Notes under the pieces: generated by a model
Databases searched by the model: none
Told to the model about the DNA's origin: nothing
The model's input: only the letters and a program-made list of their open reading frames with translations
In this document: one piece after another, positions 46,745 through 54,844 of the stretch
Layout of the letters: every line of letters begins with the position of its first letter
How positions within the stretch are numbered: the first letter of the stretch is position 1
Position numbers and translations under genes: made by a program
From: Arthrobacter sp. CJ23
GTDB lineage: Bacteria; Actinomycetota; Actinomycetes; Actinomycetales; Micrococcaceae
Reading direction: 5' to 3'
Assembly (NCBI RefSeq): GCF_024741795.1
Contig: NZ_CP102950.1
Coordinates: 3,782,001 to 3,846,000, forward strand
Length of the DNA: 64,000 nucleotides

Positions 46745-47695
46745 CTAATCCTTTGCAGGCTCAAGTGGCATTACGGCGGAGATGCGGGGCGGCGCGGGCG
46801 CAGGCCTGAGCCGTACGCGGACTGCGGCACCGGCGCAGAGGATGACGGCCAGGCCGCCGATGAGGGTGGGCCAGCCGAGGGCCTCCCCCAGCAGGAGCCC
46901 GGCCCAGCAGATGCTCAGGACCGGCTGGATGAGCTGGATCTGGCTGACCTGTGCCATGGGGCCGATAGCGAGGCCGCGGTACCAGGCGAAGAACCCCAGG
47001 AACATGCTGACGATGCCCAGGTACGCAAAGGCTGCCCACTGGACCGGGGTGGCGGCCGGCGGCTGCTGGGCCAGGGAGAGCAGCGTCAGGCAGACCATAA
47101 GCGGCGACGCGATGACGAGGGCCCAGGAGACGGTCTGCCAGGAGCCCAGTTCGCGGGCCAGCAGCCCTCCTTCGGCATAGCCGATGGCGGCGGCCGCCAC
47201 GGCACCGAGGAGCAGCAGGTCCGCCGAGTGGAATTGTCCATAGCCGCCGGCCTGGTCCGGTCCGCCGGATATGAACGCAAAGCCGATGGCCGCCACGGCC
47301 CCCACGGCGGTCATGGCCCAGAAGGCCCGTGGCGGGCGTTCGCGGGTGCGGAGGACCACGGCAGTAGCCGTCGCTGCCGGGAGCAGGGCAATGACGACGG
47401 CGCCGTGGCTGGCAGGAACGGTGGTGAGCGCGTAGGAGGTGAGCAGCGGGAAGCCGATGACGATGCCGCCGGCAACCACCGCGAGCCTGGCCCACTGCAC
47501 ACCGTGCGGAAACCGCTGCCGGGTGAGTGCGAGGGCAAAGGCCGCCAGGATCGCGGCCAGCACGGCGCGGCCGGAGCCGATGAAGAGCGGCGACAGCCCG
47601 CCCACCGCAACCCGGGTGAACGGAACGGTGAAGGAGAATGCCGCTACTCCAAGAAGGCCCCACCACAGGCCGGTGACCGGCTTGGACGATACCAC
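46745..47695 (-). CDS. EamA/DMT superfamily transporter
   Basis: A ten-helix drug/metabolite transporter made of two EamA repeats. The first starts at KPVTGLWWGLLGVAAFSFTV and the second near ELGSWQTVSWALVIASP, with a typical QIQLIQPVLSICWAGLLLGE end. I start at GTG 47695, giving 316 residues, because it lies just before the conserved membrane start. An ATG at 47734 is in frame, but its codon overlaps the start codon of the divergent regulator and lies beyond the palindromic operator. It probably exports an amino-acid-like or pyridoxal-related metabolite, judged from its MocR partner. Confidence 0.85.
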   Translation of the reverse strand: MVSSKPVTGLWWGLLGVAAFSFTVPFTRVAVGGLSPLFIGSGRAVLAAILAAFALALTRQRFPHGVQWARLAVVAGGIVIGFPLLTSYALTTVPASHGAVVIALLPAATATAVVLRTRERPPRAFWAMTAVGAVAAIGFAFISGGPDQAGGYGQFHSADLLLLGAVAAAAIGYAEGGLLARELGSWQTVSWALVIASPLMVCLTLLSLAQQPPAATPVQWAAFAYLGIVSMFLGFFAWYRGLAIGPMAQVSQIQLIQPVLSICWAGLLLGEALGWPTLIGGLAVILCAGAAVRVRLRPAPAPPRISAVMPLEPAKD

Positions 47696-47709
47696 TGGGC
47701 GAATCAGCG

Positions 47710-47723
47710 TAGTAGCGCTACTA
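47710..47723. promoter_or_regulatory. Palindromic operator with back-to-back -10 elements, EamA/MocR
   Basis: TAGTAGCGCTACTA is a perfect 14-bp palindrome. On the plus strand it ends in TACTAT (47719-47724), 8 bases before the MocR ATG. On the minus strand the same half gives TACTAC before the EamA start. One dyad may therefore hold both -10 elements and the MocR binding site. Confidence 0.6.
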
Positions 47724-47732
47724 TTGTCTCTC

Positions 47733-49145
47733 ATGAATAACGATAGCAGTTCCCGGATTGTGGCGCGACTGAAGGAATGGATCGCCGGCGCCGCACCGGG
47801 GGCCCGCTTGCCGTCCACCCGGTCCCTGGTGGCCGAGTACCAGGCCAGCCCGGTGACGGTGCAGAAGGCGCTGCAGGTCCTCGCAACGCAGGGACTGATC
47901 GAGAGCCGGCCCGGCGTCGGGACGTTTGTGCGGGCCGTGAGGACCGCGCGCCCCTCGGACTACGGCTGGCAGACGGCGGCGCTGCGGGCGCCGCAGGCCC
48001 CGCTGCGCCCGGCCTCCGCCGCGATGCGCAGCACTGCGAACGATGTCATCGCGTTCCACTCGGGCTATCCGGCCCGGGAGCTCCTGCCGGAACGCCTGGT
48101 CCGTGCGGCGCTCACGCGGGCGTCCCGGGGTGACGCCGCCCTGTTCCGGCCACCGGCGGCGGGTCTTCCCGAGCTGCAGTCGTGGTTCGCGCATGAACTC
48201 GGCACGGCAACCCCGGTGGGGGTCATGCCGCCAACGCCCAGCGACGTCATTGTGCTGCCGGGCAGCCAGAGCGGCCTCAGCTCGATCTTCCGGGCACTGG
48301 TGGGCGTCGGGCAGCCCCTGCTCATCGAATCCCCCAGCTATTGGGGCGCCATCCTGGCCGCGTCGCAGGCCGGCGTCCGCGTGGTCCCCGTGCCCAGCGG
48401 GCCCGACGGCCCCGATCCGGTCGAGCTCGCCCGGGCCTTCGAGGAAACCGGCGCGCGGATGTTCTACGCACAGCCCAACTTCGCGAACCCCACCGGGGCC
48501 CAGTGGTCCGCCCAGCGGGGCCAGGAGGTCCTGGACGTGGTGCGCCGGCACGGGGCCTTCCTGGTGGAAGACGACTGGGCACACGATTTCGGGATCACCG
48601 CCAACCCCATCTGCCTGGCCGCACAGGACGACTCCGGCCACGTGGTGTACCTGCGCTCGTTGACGAAGAGCGTTTCCCCGGCCATCCGGGTGGCCGGGGT
48701 CATCGCCCGCGGTCCGGCACGTGAACGCATCCTCGCCGCCCAGGCGGCTGAGTCCATGTATGTGAGCGGCCTCCTCCAGGCGGCAGCGCTCGACGTCGTC
48801 ACGCAGCCCGGGTGGCAGACCCACCTTCGCGGACTCCGCCATCAGCTGCAGGCACGGCGCGACCTCCTGGTCACCAGCCTGCGCGAACACGCCCCGCAGG
48901 CCCACATCAGCAACCTCCCCAAGGGAGGGCTGAACCTCTGGGCACGCCTGCCCGACGGAACCGACCTGGAGCGGCTGACCCGCGACTGCGAGAGTGCCGG
49001 CGTCATCATCGCCGCGGGCACCGAATGGTTCCCGGCCGAGGCCGCGGGCCCGTTCATCCGGCTCAACTACGCGGGACCGAACCCCGGGGCATTCCCCGAG
49101 GGCGCGCGCATCCTGGGTGAGGCCATCGCCCGGAACATCACGTAG
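47733..49145 (+). CDS. MocR-type GntR regulator with aminotransferase domain
   Basis: A 470-residue fusion. A GntR winged helix (residues about 5-70, with RLPSTRSLVAEYQASPVTVQ and GLIESRPGVGTFVRAV) is joined to a fold-type I aminotransferase domain (about 105-465). The PLP lysine is visible in YLRSLTKSVSPAIRVAGV near residue 311, and YAQPNFANPTGAQW and LVEDDWAHDFG are cofactor-site segments. MocR proteins use PLP or amino-acid adducts as effectors. The -10 ends 8 bases before the ATG and no ribosome site is seen, so the mRNA is probably leaderless. It controls the divergent EamA-PaiB operon. Confidence 0.92.
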   Translation: MNNDSSSRIVARLKEWIAGAAPGARLPSTRSLVAEYQASPVTVQKALQVLATQGLIESRPGVGTFVRAVRTARPSDYGWQTAALRAPQAPLRPASAAMRSTANDVIAFHSGYPARELLPERLVRAALTRASRGDAALFRPPAAGLPELQSWFAHELGTATPVGVMPPTPSDVIVLPGSQSGLSSIFRALVGVGQPLLIESPSYWGAILAASQAGVRVVPVPSGPDGPDPVELARAFEETGARMFYAQPNFANPTGAQWSAQRGQEVLDVVRRHGAFLVEDDWAHDFGITANPICLAAQDDSGHVVYLRSLTKSVSPAIRVAGVIARGPARERILAAQAAESMYVSGLLQAAALDVVTQPGWQTHLRGLRHQLQARRDLLVTSLREHAPQAHISNLPKGGLNLWARLPDGTDLERLTRDCESAGVIIAAGTEWFPAEAAGPFIRLNYAGPNPGAFPEGARILGEAIARNIT

Positions 49146-49253
49146 CTCGCTATAGCGTGGGTCAAGCAATGCTCCTGACTTGGATTCCAGTTCCAGCGGG
49201 ATGGCTTCCCGCTCCGGGACCGGCTCCATGGTCGGTGCAGCTAGGCTTCGCCT

Positions 49254-49697
49254 ATGAACAACGGATGGCAGCTGCTTAGATCCCTGCTGCAGGGGGCGCT
49301 GATCGGGCGCCGGTCCCGATCTGCCAAACGCAAGGTGGAGAGGGGCGAAGACCGCACCTTCCGCCTTAGAGCGGCATCGCAGTTTCACGTCCGGGAGCTC
49401 CTGTTCGGTGGCGCCGACCGCCTGCATTACGTCAATCGGCGCTTTTCCAAGCACATGGGTCAGTACGACCTCGGGCGGATCAACATCCATGAAACCCTGT
49501 GGGATCTCTACGCCGAGGCCGAGATCAACGCTGCCCTGGTCCGGGCGGACGCCTTAATCAACGACGCTTGGAGGAGCGTTGGGTACGAACCAGGGGCCGG
49601 GGAAGCGCGCATGCAGCAGTTGAGGCATGCCCACGCCGGCTTCAACAATGAGAGCATCCACAAGGCCATGGACTGGGGTTACCTTCTCAACCGGTAA
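49254..49697 (+). CDS. Hypothetical protein
   Basis: A 147-residue soluble protein with a basic N-terminus (RRSRSAKRKVERGEDRTFR) and several aromatic and acidic helices (INIHETLWDLYAEAEINAALVRADALINDAW). It ends in NNESIHKAMDWGYLLNR. No signal peptide, membrane segment or recognised motif is present. The ATG is preceded only by a weak ribosome site. Codon use looks like that of its neighbours, which supports it being a real gene. I do not recognise the family. Confidence 0.6.
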   Translation: MNNGWQLLRSLLQGALIGRRSRSAKRKVERGEDRTFRLRAASQFHVRELLFGGADRLHYVNRRFSKHMGQYDLGRINIHETLWDLYAEAEINAALVRADALINDAWRSVGYEPGAGEARMQQLRHAHAGFNNESIHKAMDWGYLLNR

Positions 49698-49820
49698 GCA
49701 CGCTTTCGGCACCTCGAAATCAGCTCACAGCAAGCGGATAAACCCGCGCCCCTTCATCGGACAACAATTCAATCGGTGCACTTCACGTGGCCGGCCGGCC
49801 TGGGACTACGTCGCAGACGC

Positions 49821-49861
49821 AGAAGACCCCCGTCCGGAGCGAATCCGGACGGAGGTCTTCT
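49821..49861. terminator. Bidirectional stem-loop before the lipoprotein gene end
   Basis: AGAAGACC-type outer and CGTCCGGA/TCCGGACG inner arms pair around a 5-base loop. It lies 14 bases after the lipoprotein stop (minus strand), where it is followed by a short T-containing stretch, and it can also end plus-strand transcripts. Confidence 0.75.
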
Positions 49862-49875
49862 GTTGGAATGGCGCC

Positions 49876-50211
49876 TTAGCTGCAGAGCTGGCCGAACTTG
49901 GTGCCGGCCTTCTGGTACTCGGCCTGTAGGTCCTTGAGCTTCGCGGCATCCGGGCTGTCCTTGGCGGACTCGTCCGTGAAGTCCAGGATGGCCTGCAGTA
50001 CGGGCTGCAGTTCGTCCGAGGACACTGCTTCGATCGGCCGGATCTGGTTGCCGAGGCGGGTCATTGCGTACTTGTCCGAGCCGCTCGTGGAGCTGGAAAC
50101 GACGTTCTTGACGCGATCGCAGGTTTCCGCGGTGGTCAGCTTCGTCGCGGAGCAGGCGGAAGCGGAGACGAGGAGTCCGGCAGCGAGCAGGACGGTGGTG
50201 AGTTTCTTCAT
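49876..50211 (-). CDS. Small secreted lipoprotein, unknown function
   Basis: A 111-residue exported lipoprotein. The signal is KKLTTVLLAAGLLVSASAC with lipobox SASAC and the lipidated Cys at about residue 20. The mature part is helical and contains two Cys (ETCDRVKNVV near residue 31 and the penultimate residue) that could form a disulfide. No enzymatic motif is visible. It is probably attached to the outer face of the membrane. It has its own terminator. Confidence 0.82.
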   Translation of the reverse strand: MKKLTTVLLAAGLLVSASACSATKLTTAETCDRVKNVVSSSTSGSDKYAMTRLGNQIRPIEAVSSDELQPVLQAILDFTDESAKDSPDAAKLKDLQAEYQKAGTKFGQLCS

Positions 50212-50244
50212 GATTCCCTCAATAGTCGACTAGCTCGATTCTAA

Positions 50245-50793
50245 TCAGAACGTCACGTCCTTGGTCTCCGTGACCCCGGCGGTGCGGCCGGGCGCCGCCT
50301 GGTTTTGCCAGTAGAGGTTGGTGTGGGCGATGACCATTTCCGGCGGCGGGGCGCCCCACTCGCTCAGGTCCTCCGTGGTGTGCGCGTCGCTGACCAGCGT
50401 CACATCATAGCCGCGGACCAGGGCACCGTGGATGGTGGACCGGATGCATTCATCCGTCTGTGCGCCGCCCACCACCAGGCGTCCCACCCCGGCTGCGGCG
50501 AGCACGTCCTCAAGCCGGCTGTCCTCGAAGGCGTCACTGAACGTCTTCGGCACCAGCGGTTCCTGCTCCCGGCGCGCCAGCTCCGGGACGTACTCCCAGG
50601 CCTCACTGCCCAGCTCCAACTGCTCGTCGGAGTGCTGGACCCACACCACCGGAATGCCCTCGCCGCGGGCCTTGTCCACAAGCGTTCCGATGTTGGCGAG
50701 CACCGCGTCGCGCCTGAGGACACCGGCCATGACGCCCTTCTGGGCGTCGATCACCAGCAGGGCGGTGTTGGGGCGGTTTGGCAGCGTGGTCAT
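50245..50793 (-). CDS. Isochorismatase family hydrolase
   Basis: A 182-residue cysteine hydrolase of the nicotinamidase/isochorismatase fold with an intact triad: D16 in LLVIDAQKG, K83 in LVPKTFSDAF and C116 in GAQTDECIRST. The cis-peptide segment GGAQTD is also present. The substrate is not identifiable; such enzymes hydrolyse amides or vinyl ethers. I start at ATG 50793, which has GAGGAG 8 bases upstream, rather than at the upstream ATG at 50838. It is divergent from a small gene at 50981. Confidence 0.9.
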   Translation of the reverse strand: MTTLPNRPNTALLVIDAQKGVMAGVLRRDAVLANIGTLVDKARGEGIPVVWVQHSDEQLELGSEAWEYVPELARREQEPLVPKTFSDAFEDSRLEDVLAAAGVGRLVVGGAQTDECIRSTIHGALVRGYDVTLVSDAHTTEDLSEWGAPPPEMVIAHTNLYWQNQAAPGRTAGVTETKDVTF

Positions 50794-50928
50794 GATGGTC
50801 TCCTCGGCTGTGGGCGCCCGCGCCACATGCACCACCAAGGGTGGCTGTGATGAGTCTCACGGGCCTGTGCGCGTCATTCCGCTTGTGACGTTAGTACGGC
50901 GCTGTGCATCATGGAAAGACCAATTCCT

Positions 50929-50950
50929 GGCTCCGCACCGTCGCGGAGCC
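50929..50950 (+). promoter_or_regulatory. Hairpin in the leader of the 57-residue gene
   Basis: Perfect 8-base arms GGCTCCGC and GCGGAGCC with a 6-base loop end 30 bases before the ATG at 50981. It could be a leader structure or a weak terminator. Confidence 0.4.
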
Positions 50951-50980
50951 ATGGCCGAATCTGAATGAAGGTACCGAATA

Positions 50981-51154
50981 ATGACGTTCGAAACCACCCA
51001 CTCTGTCACGCTCAAAATCTGGGACCGCTCAGCCGTTGACCACACTCTCGACGCCGTCGTGAACGATGTTTCGGCACGGGCGAACGCTCCCAAGCACCAC
51101 ATCGCGGTCACCTGCAGCGGACCCAACACGTATACGGTCAGCCTCAAGAACTAG
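50981..51154 (+). CDS. Small protein of 57 residues, unknown function
   Basis: The frame begins MTFETTHSVTLKIWDRSAVD, continues with AVVNDVSARANAPKHHIAVT and ends TCSGPNTYTVSLKN. The alternating hydrophobic pattern suggests a beta-alpha-beta fold. It has a GAAGG ribosome site about 9 bases upstream, third-position GC like neighbouring genes, and a strong terminator 48 bases downstream. Together these make it a likely real gene. It lies divergently from the isochorismatase. I do not recognise the family. Confidence 0.65.
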   Translation: MTFETTHSVTLKIWDRSAVDHTLDAVVNDVSARANAPKHHIAVTCSGPNTYTVSLKN

Positions 51155-51201
51155 GCTCCCAAGGCGCCCACATTCGAGGAAGCCACGCGCTGGAAAACGC
51201 T

Positions 51202-51238
51202 AGAGGACGACGGTGGGAGGCTCCCGCCGTCGTCCTCT
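51202..51238 (+). terminator. Terminator after the 57-residue gene
   Basis: Near-perfect 18-base arms (51202-51219 and 51221-51238) are followed by TTGCG. The sequence is strikingly similar to the stem-loop after the LacI gene at 59365-59406. Confidence 0.75.
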
Positions 51239-51356
51239 TGCGTTAAGCAGGCAGCGGCTACGCGGAGGGTTCCTCCATGAGTCAATTCGGGTATGGACAT
51301 TCGTTCCAAGGAAATATACGCTGCGTGGGCCAACTGCTGATTCAGGAGGGACCGCA

Positions 51357-52193
51357 ATGAACGAGGCCACTGTCGACGGTCGGAGAATCTCGTTCCACGA
51401 GGCCGGTGCTGGGGAACCGGTCCTGCTCCTCCATCCCGGATTCGTTGCCGACGGCATGCTGCCGCTCCTGGGCCGGCCGGAGCTGGCCGGCTTCCGGCTG
51501 ATCGCTCCGCACCGCTCGGGCTACGGTGCCTCGGAGCCGAGGCCGGCCCCGGTTGCGATGGGCGATCTGGCTCTCGAGCTGCTCGGGCTCATGGATCAGC
51601 TCGGCATCGGTGCTGCGCATGCCGTGGGACACTCCTTCGGTGCCAACGTGGCACTCGAAGCCTGCCGCATCGCGCCCGAACGCTTCGCCTCGCTGGCGCT
51701 GCTCGAGCCGCCCTTGGGCTTCTTCATGTCATCTGAGGCCACCGGCGTGATCACGTCGGTGATCGGCCAGGCCATGCAGCAATTCGCGAGCGGCGACGTC
51801 GAGGCGGCATCCACCACTTGGCTGGACGGCGCCTTCGGGCCGGGCTGGCAGCAGCTCCTGGACCAGAGGCTGCCCGGAGCCTCAGGTCAAGTGGTCAAGG
51901 ACGCGCCCACGGCCTTGGCCGTCGAGGGAGGTGCGCTCCAGACCTGGCAGTTCGGCCCTGCCGATGTCGGCCAAATCTCAGCACCGATACTCTCGGTCGT
52001 CCACCCGCAGGCCGGCTGGACAGGCTTCCATGAAGTCCACCAAGGGCTGGTTGCAGCCAGCGCGGAGGCGCTCGAGGTCGAACTGCCCTCGCACCTCCTG
52101 CAGATCCTGGACCCGGCTCCGGTGGCCGGCGGGGTTGCCCGTTTCCTAAGCCGGCACCCCATCGAGTCCCCCACCGGAACGTCTGCCGCCTGA
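51357..52193 (+). CDS. Alpha/beta hydrolase
   Basis: A 278-residue alpha/beta hydrolase. The oxyanion region is LLLHPGFVADGM, the nucleophile elbow is AVGHS93FGANVALE, and the C-terminal His is in ELPSHLLQI. It resembles generic esterase/hydrolase relatives of the RsbQ/proline iminopeptidase sort. The ATG at 51357 has AGGAGG 7 bases upstream; a longer frame upstream is not supported. The gene stands alone; the substrate is unknown. The next 192 bases to the DUF4193 gene hold nothing I can name. Confidence 0.88.
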   Translation: MNEATVDGRRISFHEAGAGEPVLLLHPGFVADGMLPLLGRPELAGFRLIAPHRSGYGASEPRPAPVAMGDLALELLGLMDQLGIGAAHAVGHSFGANVALEACRIAPERFASLALLEPPLGFFMSSEATGVITSVIGQAMQQFASGDVEAASTTWLDGAFGPGWQQLLDQRLPGASGQVVKDAPTALAVEGGALQTWQFGPADVGQISAPILSVVHPQAGWTGFHEVHQGLVAASAEALEVELPSHLLQILDPAPVAGGVARFLSRHPIESPTGTSAA

Positions 52194-52385
52194 CCCGGGT
52201 CGGGCGCCGGAGGCGCAATCCCATCCGCTAGATAGCGCGACACCGGACGGTTCTGGCAGCCCGATCCGTCCACGCAGACCAGGAGGACCGGCGGCAGGAT
52301 CTCGGCCTCCCGCCGCCCGGGGGCGGCGACGAGGTAGCCTTCGCCGGCAGCTGACCGCAGCCCTGAACTGGCCCGAGGAAAAGGG

Positions 52386-52703
52386 TCAGCCTTCACAGTC
52401 CAGGCAGTAGGCGTGGCCGTCCTTTTCCAGGGCGAGCTGGGAGCGGTGGCGGACCAAGAAGCAGGAATAGCAGGTGAACTCGTCGTCCTTCTGCGGGATC
52501 ACCGCGAAGATCAGTTCCTCGGCGATGAACTCGCCGCCGGGCAGCTCGCTCCCTTCGAAGGCATCGGCCTCCTCCAGCTCGCGCACGACACTGCGGGCAT
52601 CCGGGGCGTTGGCCGACTGCACCGCCCGCAGCGAGGTGTTCTGGGATTCCGCGACGTCGGAACGGAGTTCGTCGTAATCGGTGGCCACCTGGTGTTGTCT
52701 CAT
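52386..52703 (-). CDS. DUF4193 family protein
   Basis: A 105-residue member of the actinobacterial DUF4193 family. VATDYDELRSDVAES is the recognisable start, followed by an acidic stretch (RELEEADAFEGSELPGGEF). The C-terminal zinc-ribbon-like half has two Cys pairs, FTCYSCFLVRH and YCLDCEG. Family members are cytosolic and often near sigma-factor or dUTPase genes; the function is unknown. I start at ATG 52703, with a GTG at 52688 as an alternative closer to the family start. Confidence 0.85.
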   Translation of the reverse strand: MRQHQVATDYDELRSDVAESQNTSLRAVQSANAPDARSVVRELEEADAFEGSELPGGEFIAEELIFAVIPQKDDEFTCYSCFLVRHRSQLALEKDGHAYCLDCEG

Positions 52704-52779
52704 TTCTCTCGTATTGACTGGTGCAGCTGCAACGTCGGCCAGGGCAAGGCTATTCCCCGGCCATGGTGCACTTGAACGC

Positions 52780-52878
52780 ATGTGCGGCAGATACGTGATG
52801 TCCAGGTTGCTGTTAGCGCCCCCTCACGGTGCATTTCACCGTGCGGGCGGGGGTGCGTGGACTGTTTGCGAGAGGTAG
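52780..52878 (+). pseudogene. N-terminal remnant of an SRAP (YedK/HMCES-like) gene
   Basis: The frame starts MCGRYVMSR, which is the diagnostic N-terminus of SRAP proteins, where Cys2 forms the crosslink to abasic DNA. The homology ends there and the frame closes after 32 codons. With only eight matching residues this is suggestive, not proven. No ribosome site precedes the ATG. Confidence 0.4.
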
Positions 52879-52949
52879 CCATCGAAGAGTTCCTGCCAGG
52901 CCTGTTCGTGCACGGCGGCGCTGATCCAGGAAGCGCGGAGTTCAGTCAT
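52836..52949 (-). CDS. Possible small protein of 37 residues after the GH3 gene
   Basis: The frame MTELRASWISAAVHEQAWQE, then LFDGYLSQTVHAPPPAR, starts inside the last codons of the GH3 gene with an 8-base overlap, as coupled genes do. The amphipathic W/L pattern is protein-like, but no family is recognised. It may be a genuine micro-gene or the truncated start of a lost downstream gene. Confidence 0.3.
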   Translation of the reverse strand: MTELRASWISAAVHEQAWQELFDGYLSQTVHAPPPAR

Positions 52950-54813
52950 AGGCGGCGTCGGTGCCCCGGATCAGGGACAGCCCGTGCCCGTTGGCGAAGA
53001 GCGGTGACGGAGTGTCGGATGCTACATCGGGCCGCGAGGCGCGGACCTCGTCCATGGAGGAAGGCAACTCGAAGGGCAGACGGCCGCACGGGAGAATCCT
53101 CCCCGTGAGGGCGTCCAACAGCGCAGCGTCGGAAACGCCGAAAGTGCCTACCAGCGCGCTGGCGAATTGGGTCAGCGGGGTGAGGATCGCGGGGCGGTCC
53201 AGACGGACGTCAATGATCAACGGCACCTTCTTGGAAAGGGCCGTCAGCCGCGAAATGAGCCCGGGCGGGAAGTCCAGGGAGCCGGCATGGAAGCCCTCCT
53301 CAAGGAACAGATCCTCCCTGTGCTCCCACGGTGCATGGAGGCGGATGATTGCGACGTCGGCGTCCTCGGGCGCTTCAACGAGCGTGCCTGTGCCCGACAG
53401 GGCTGCCGGGTCGAGGCCTTCGACATAGATGCGCGGCTTGTCGGAGAGCGGCAGCAGGCGGCTTCCGTCGGCTCCTTTGTCAGTCAGCACGGTCACCGAA
53501 CGTGCCTGGGCGCGGTGCCCTTCAGCCCGGAAGTCATCGTTGCCGACGAGGACGGCCGCTGCGTCCTCCGATACGTAGGGGTTGTCGAAGAGGCCCAGTT
53601 GGAACTTCACCAGCAGCAGCCGGCGCGCGGATTCATCGATCCGTTCTTCGCTGACGATGCCATCACGGACCAGGCCAAGGAGCAAGTCCGTGCACTCTTC
53701 CCCGCCGAACTGGTCCACGCCGGCGTTGAGGATTTTCTGCATGCGTTCCGCTGCAGTCAGGTTCTCGACCCCCCAAGCGCGGGCGGGTAGTACTTTGTCT
53801 CCCACGACATTGTCATTGACAAGTTCCCAGTCACTGAGCACCACACCGCCGTAGCCGAGCTTTTCGCGCAGGAGCCCGGTAATGATCTGCCGGTTGTAGC
53901 CGAAGCCGACCTCTTCGACGGGTTCACCGTCGAGCTCGAGGCCGACGGGCATTCCGTAGTAGGGCATGATGGCGCTGGTGTGGTTGGCGATGGCGGTCCG
54001 GAAGGGTTCAAGGTGCTCCTCGAAGCGTCCCCCGGGGTAGACCTGCTCACGGCCGTAGGGGAAGTGCGGGTCTTCGCCGTCGCGCTGGGGGCCGCCGCCG
54101 GGAAAGTGCTTGGTGGTGCAGGCAACAGAGCCCGGGCCAAGGGACTCGCCTTGGAGTCCCTTGAGGTATTCGACGGCGAACTGCGAGGTTTGCTCTTTGT
54201 CCTGGCCGAAGGTGCCGGCCTGACGGCCCCAGCGCGGTTCGGTGGCAAGGTCCACCGTTGGGTGCAGCGCGGCACGGATGCCGACGGCGGTGTATTCCTG
54301 CCGTGCGATGTCGGCGAACCGCCGGATCAGCTCTGCACTGCCGGTGGCGGCGAGGCCGATGGGTTCGGGCCACTGGGAGAAATGGCCCGCGTTGAAAGAG
54401 ACGCCGGTGTTTTCAATGAAGGCGTGCCTCGGGTCCGTGGAGATGGTGACCGGTATGCCGTGCGGGTTCGATTCGGCGAGTTTCTGGATGGCGTTGTTCC
54501 AGCGGGCCGCCTGCCGTGGGGTCCCCAGGGCGTGCACGTTGAAATGATTCATGAACTTCTGGACCACGACGGCGGTGGTGGGCGATTTGCTGATGTTTCC
54601 GGGGTGTTCCAACAGGGTCCCGTCCGGTCCAGTCTCAATGACTGTGTGGAACAGCAGACCCACCTTCTCTTCGAGGCTAAGCCGAGGCAGGAGGTCCGCT
54701 GTCCGGTCCTCCGGGCTGAGTGATGGGTCCTCGAAGGGATCCATCACTCCGTTGCGGTTCAAATCCCGGTAAAGGGTGCCGTTGGGCGCGATGGAAGTCT
54801 GCAAGTGGTTCAA
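52942..54813 (-). CDS. Glycoside hydrolase family 3 enzyme (beta-glycosidase)
   Basis: A 623-residue GH3 enzyme. The N-terminal TIM-barrel domain carries CTTKHFPGGG (substrate Lys-His) and the nucleophile Asp in GVVLSDWELV near residue 324. The C-terminal alpha/beta sandwich domain carries VLPLS-type strands, and the protein ends LFANGHGLSL, typical of the family. No signal peptide is present, so it cleaves imported oligosaccharides in the cytosol. The TTG at 54813 is preceded by GAGAGG 7 bases upstream. It is the fourth gene of the operon begun by the binding protein at 58031. Confidence 0.93.
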   Translation of the reverse strand: MNHLQTSIAPNGTLYRDLNRNGVMDPFEDPSLSPEDRTADLLPRLSLEEKVGLLFHTVIETGPDGTLLEHPGNISKSPTTAVVVQKFMNHFNVHALGTPRQAARWNNAIQKLAESNPHGIPVTISTDPRHAFIENTGVSFNAGHFSQWPEPIGLAATGSAELIRRFADIARQEYTAVGIRAALHPTVDLATEPRWGRQAGTFGQDKEQTSQFAVEYLKGLQGESLGPGSVACTTKHFPGGGPQRDGEDPHFPYGREQVYPGGRFEEHLEPFRTAIANHTSAIMPYYGMPVGLELDGEPVEEVGFGYNRQIITGLLREKLGYGGVVLSDWELVNDNVVGDKVLPARAWGVENLTAAERMQKILNAGVDQFGGEECTDLLLGLVRDGIVSEERIDESARRLLLVKFQLGLFDNPYVSEDAAAVLVGNDDFRAEGHRAQARSVTVLTDKGADGSRLLPLSDKPRIYVEGLDPAALSGTGTLVEAPEDADVAIIRLHAPWEHREDLFLEEGFHAGSLDFPPGLISRLTALSKKVPLIIDVRLDRPAILTPLTQFASALVGTFGVSDAALLDALTGRILPCGRLPFELPSSMDEVRASRPDVASDTPSPLFANGHGLSLIRGTDAAYD

Positions 54814-54844
54814 GGTTGTACCTCTCAGCTGTTCAGGGAAAGCG

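Noticed and set aside
47721..49490. Long minus-strand frame opposite the MocR gene
   Set aside because: It has no recognisable domain and overlaps the well-supported GntR/aminotransferase fusion completely.
51887..52396. Minus-strand 169-codon frame over the hydrolase 3' end and the following gap
   Set aside because: Most of it is antisense to the hydrolase. The part in the gap has a Val/Cys-rich stretch slightly like a rhodanese loop, but too weak to call.
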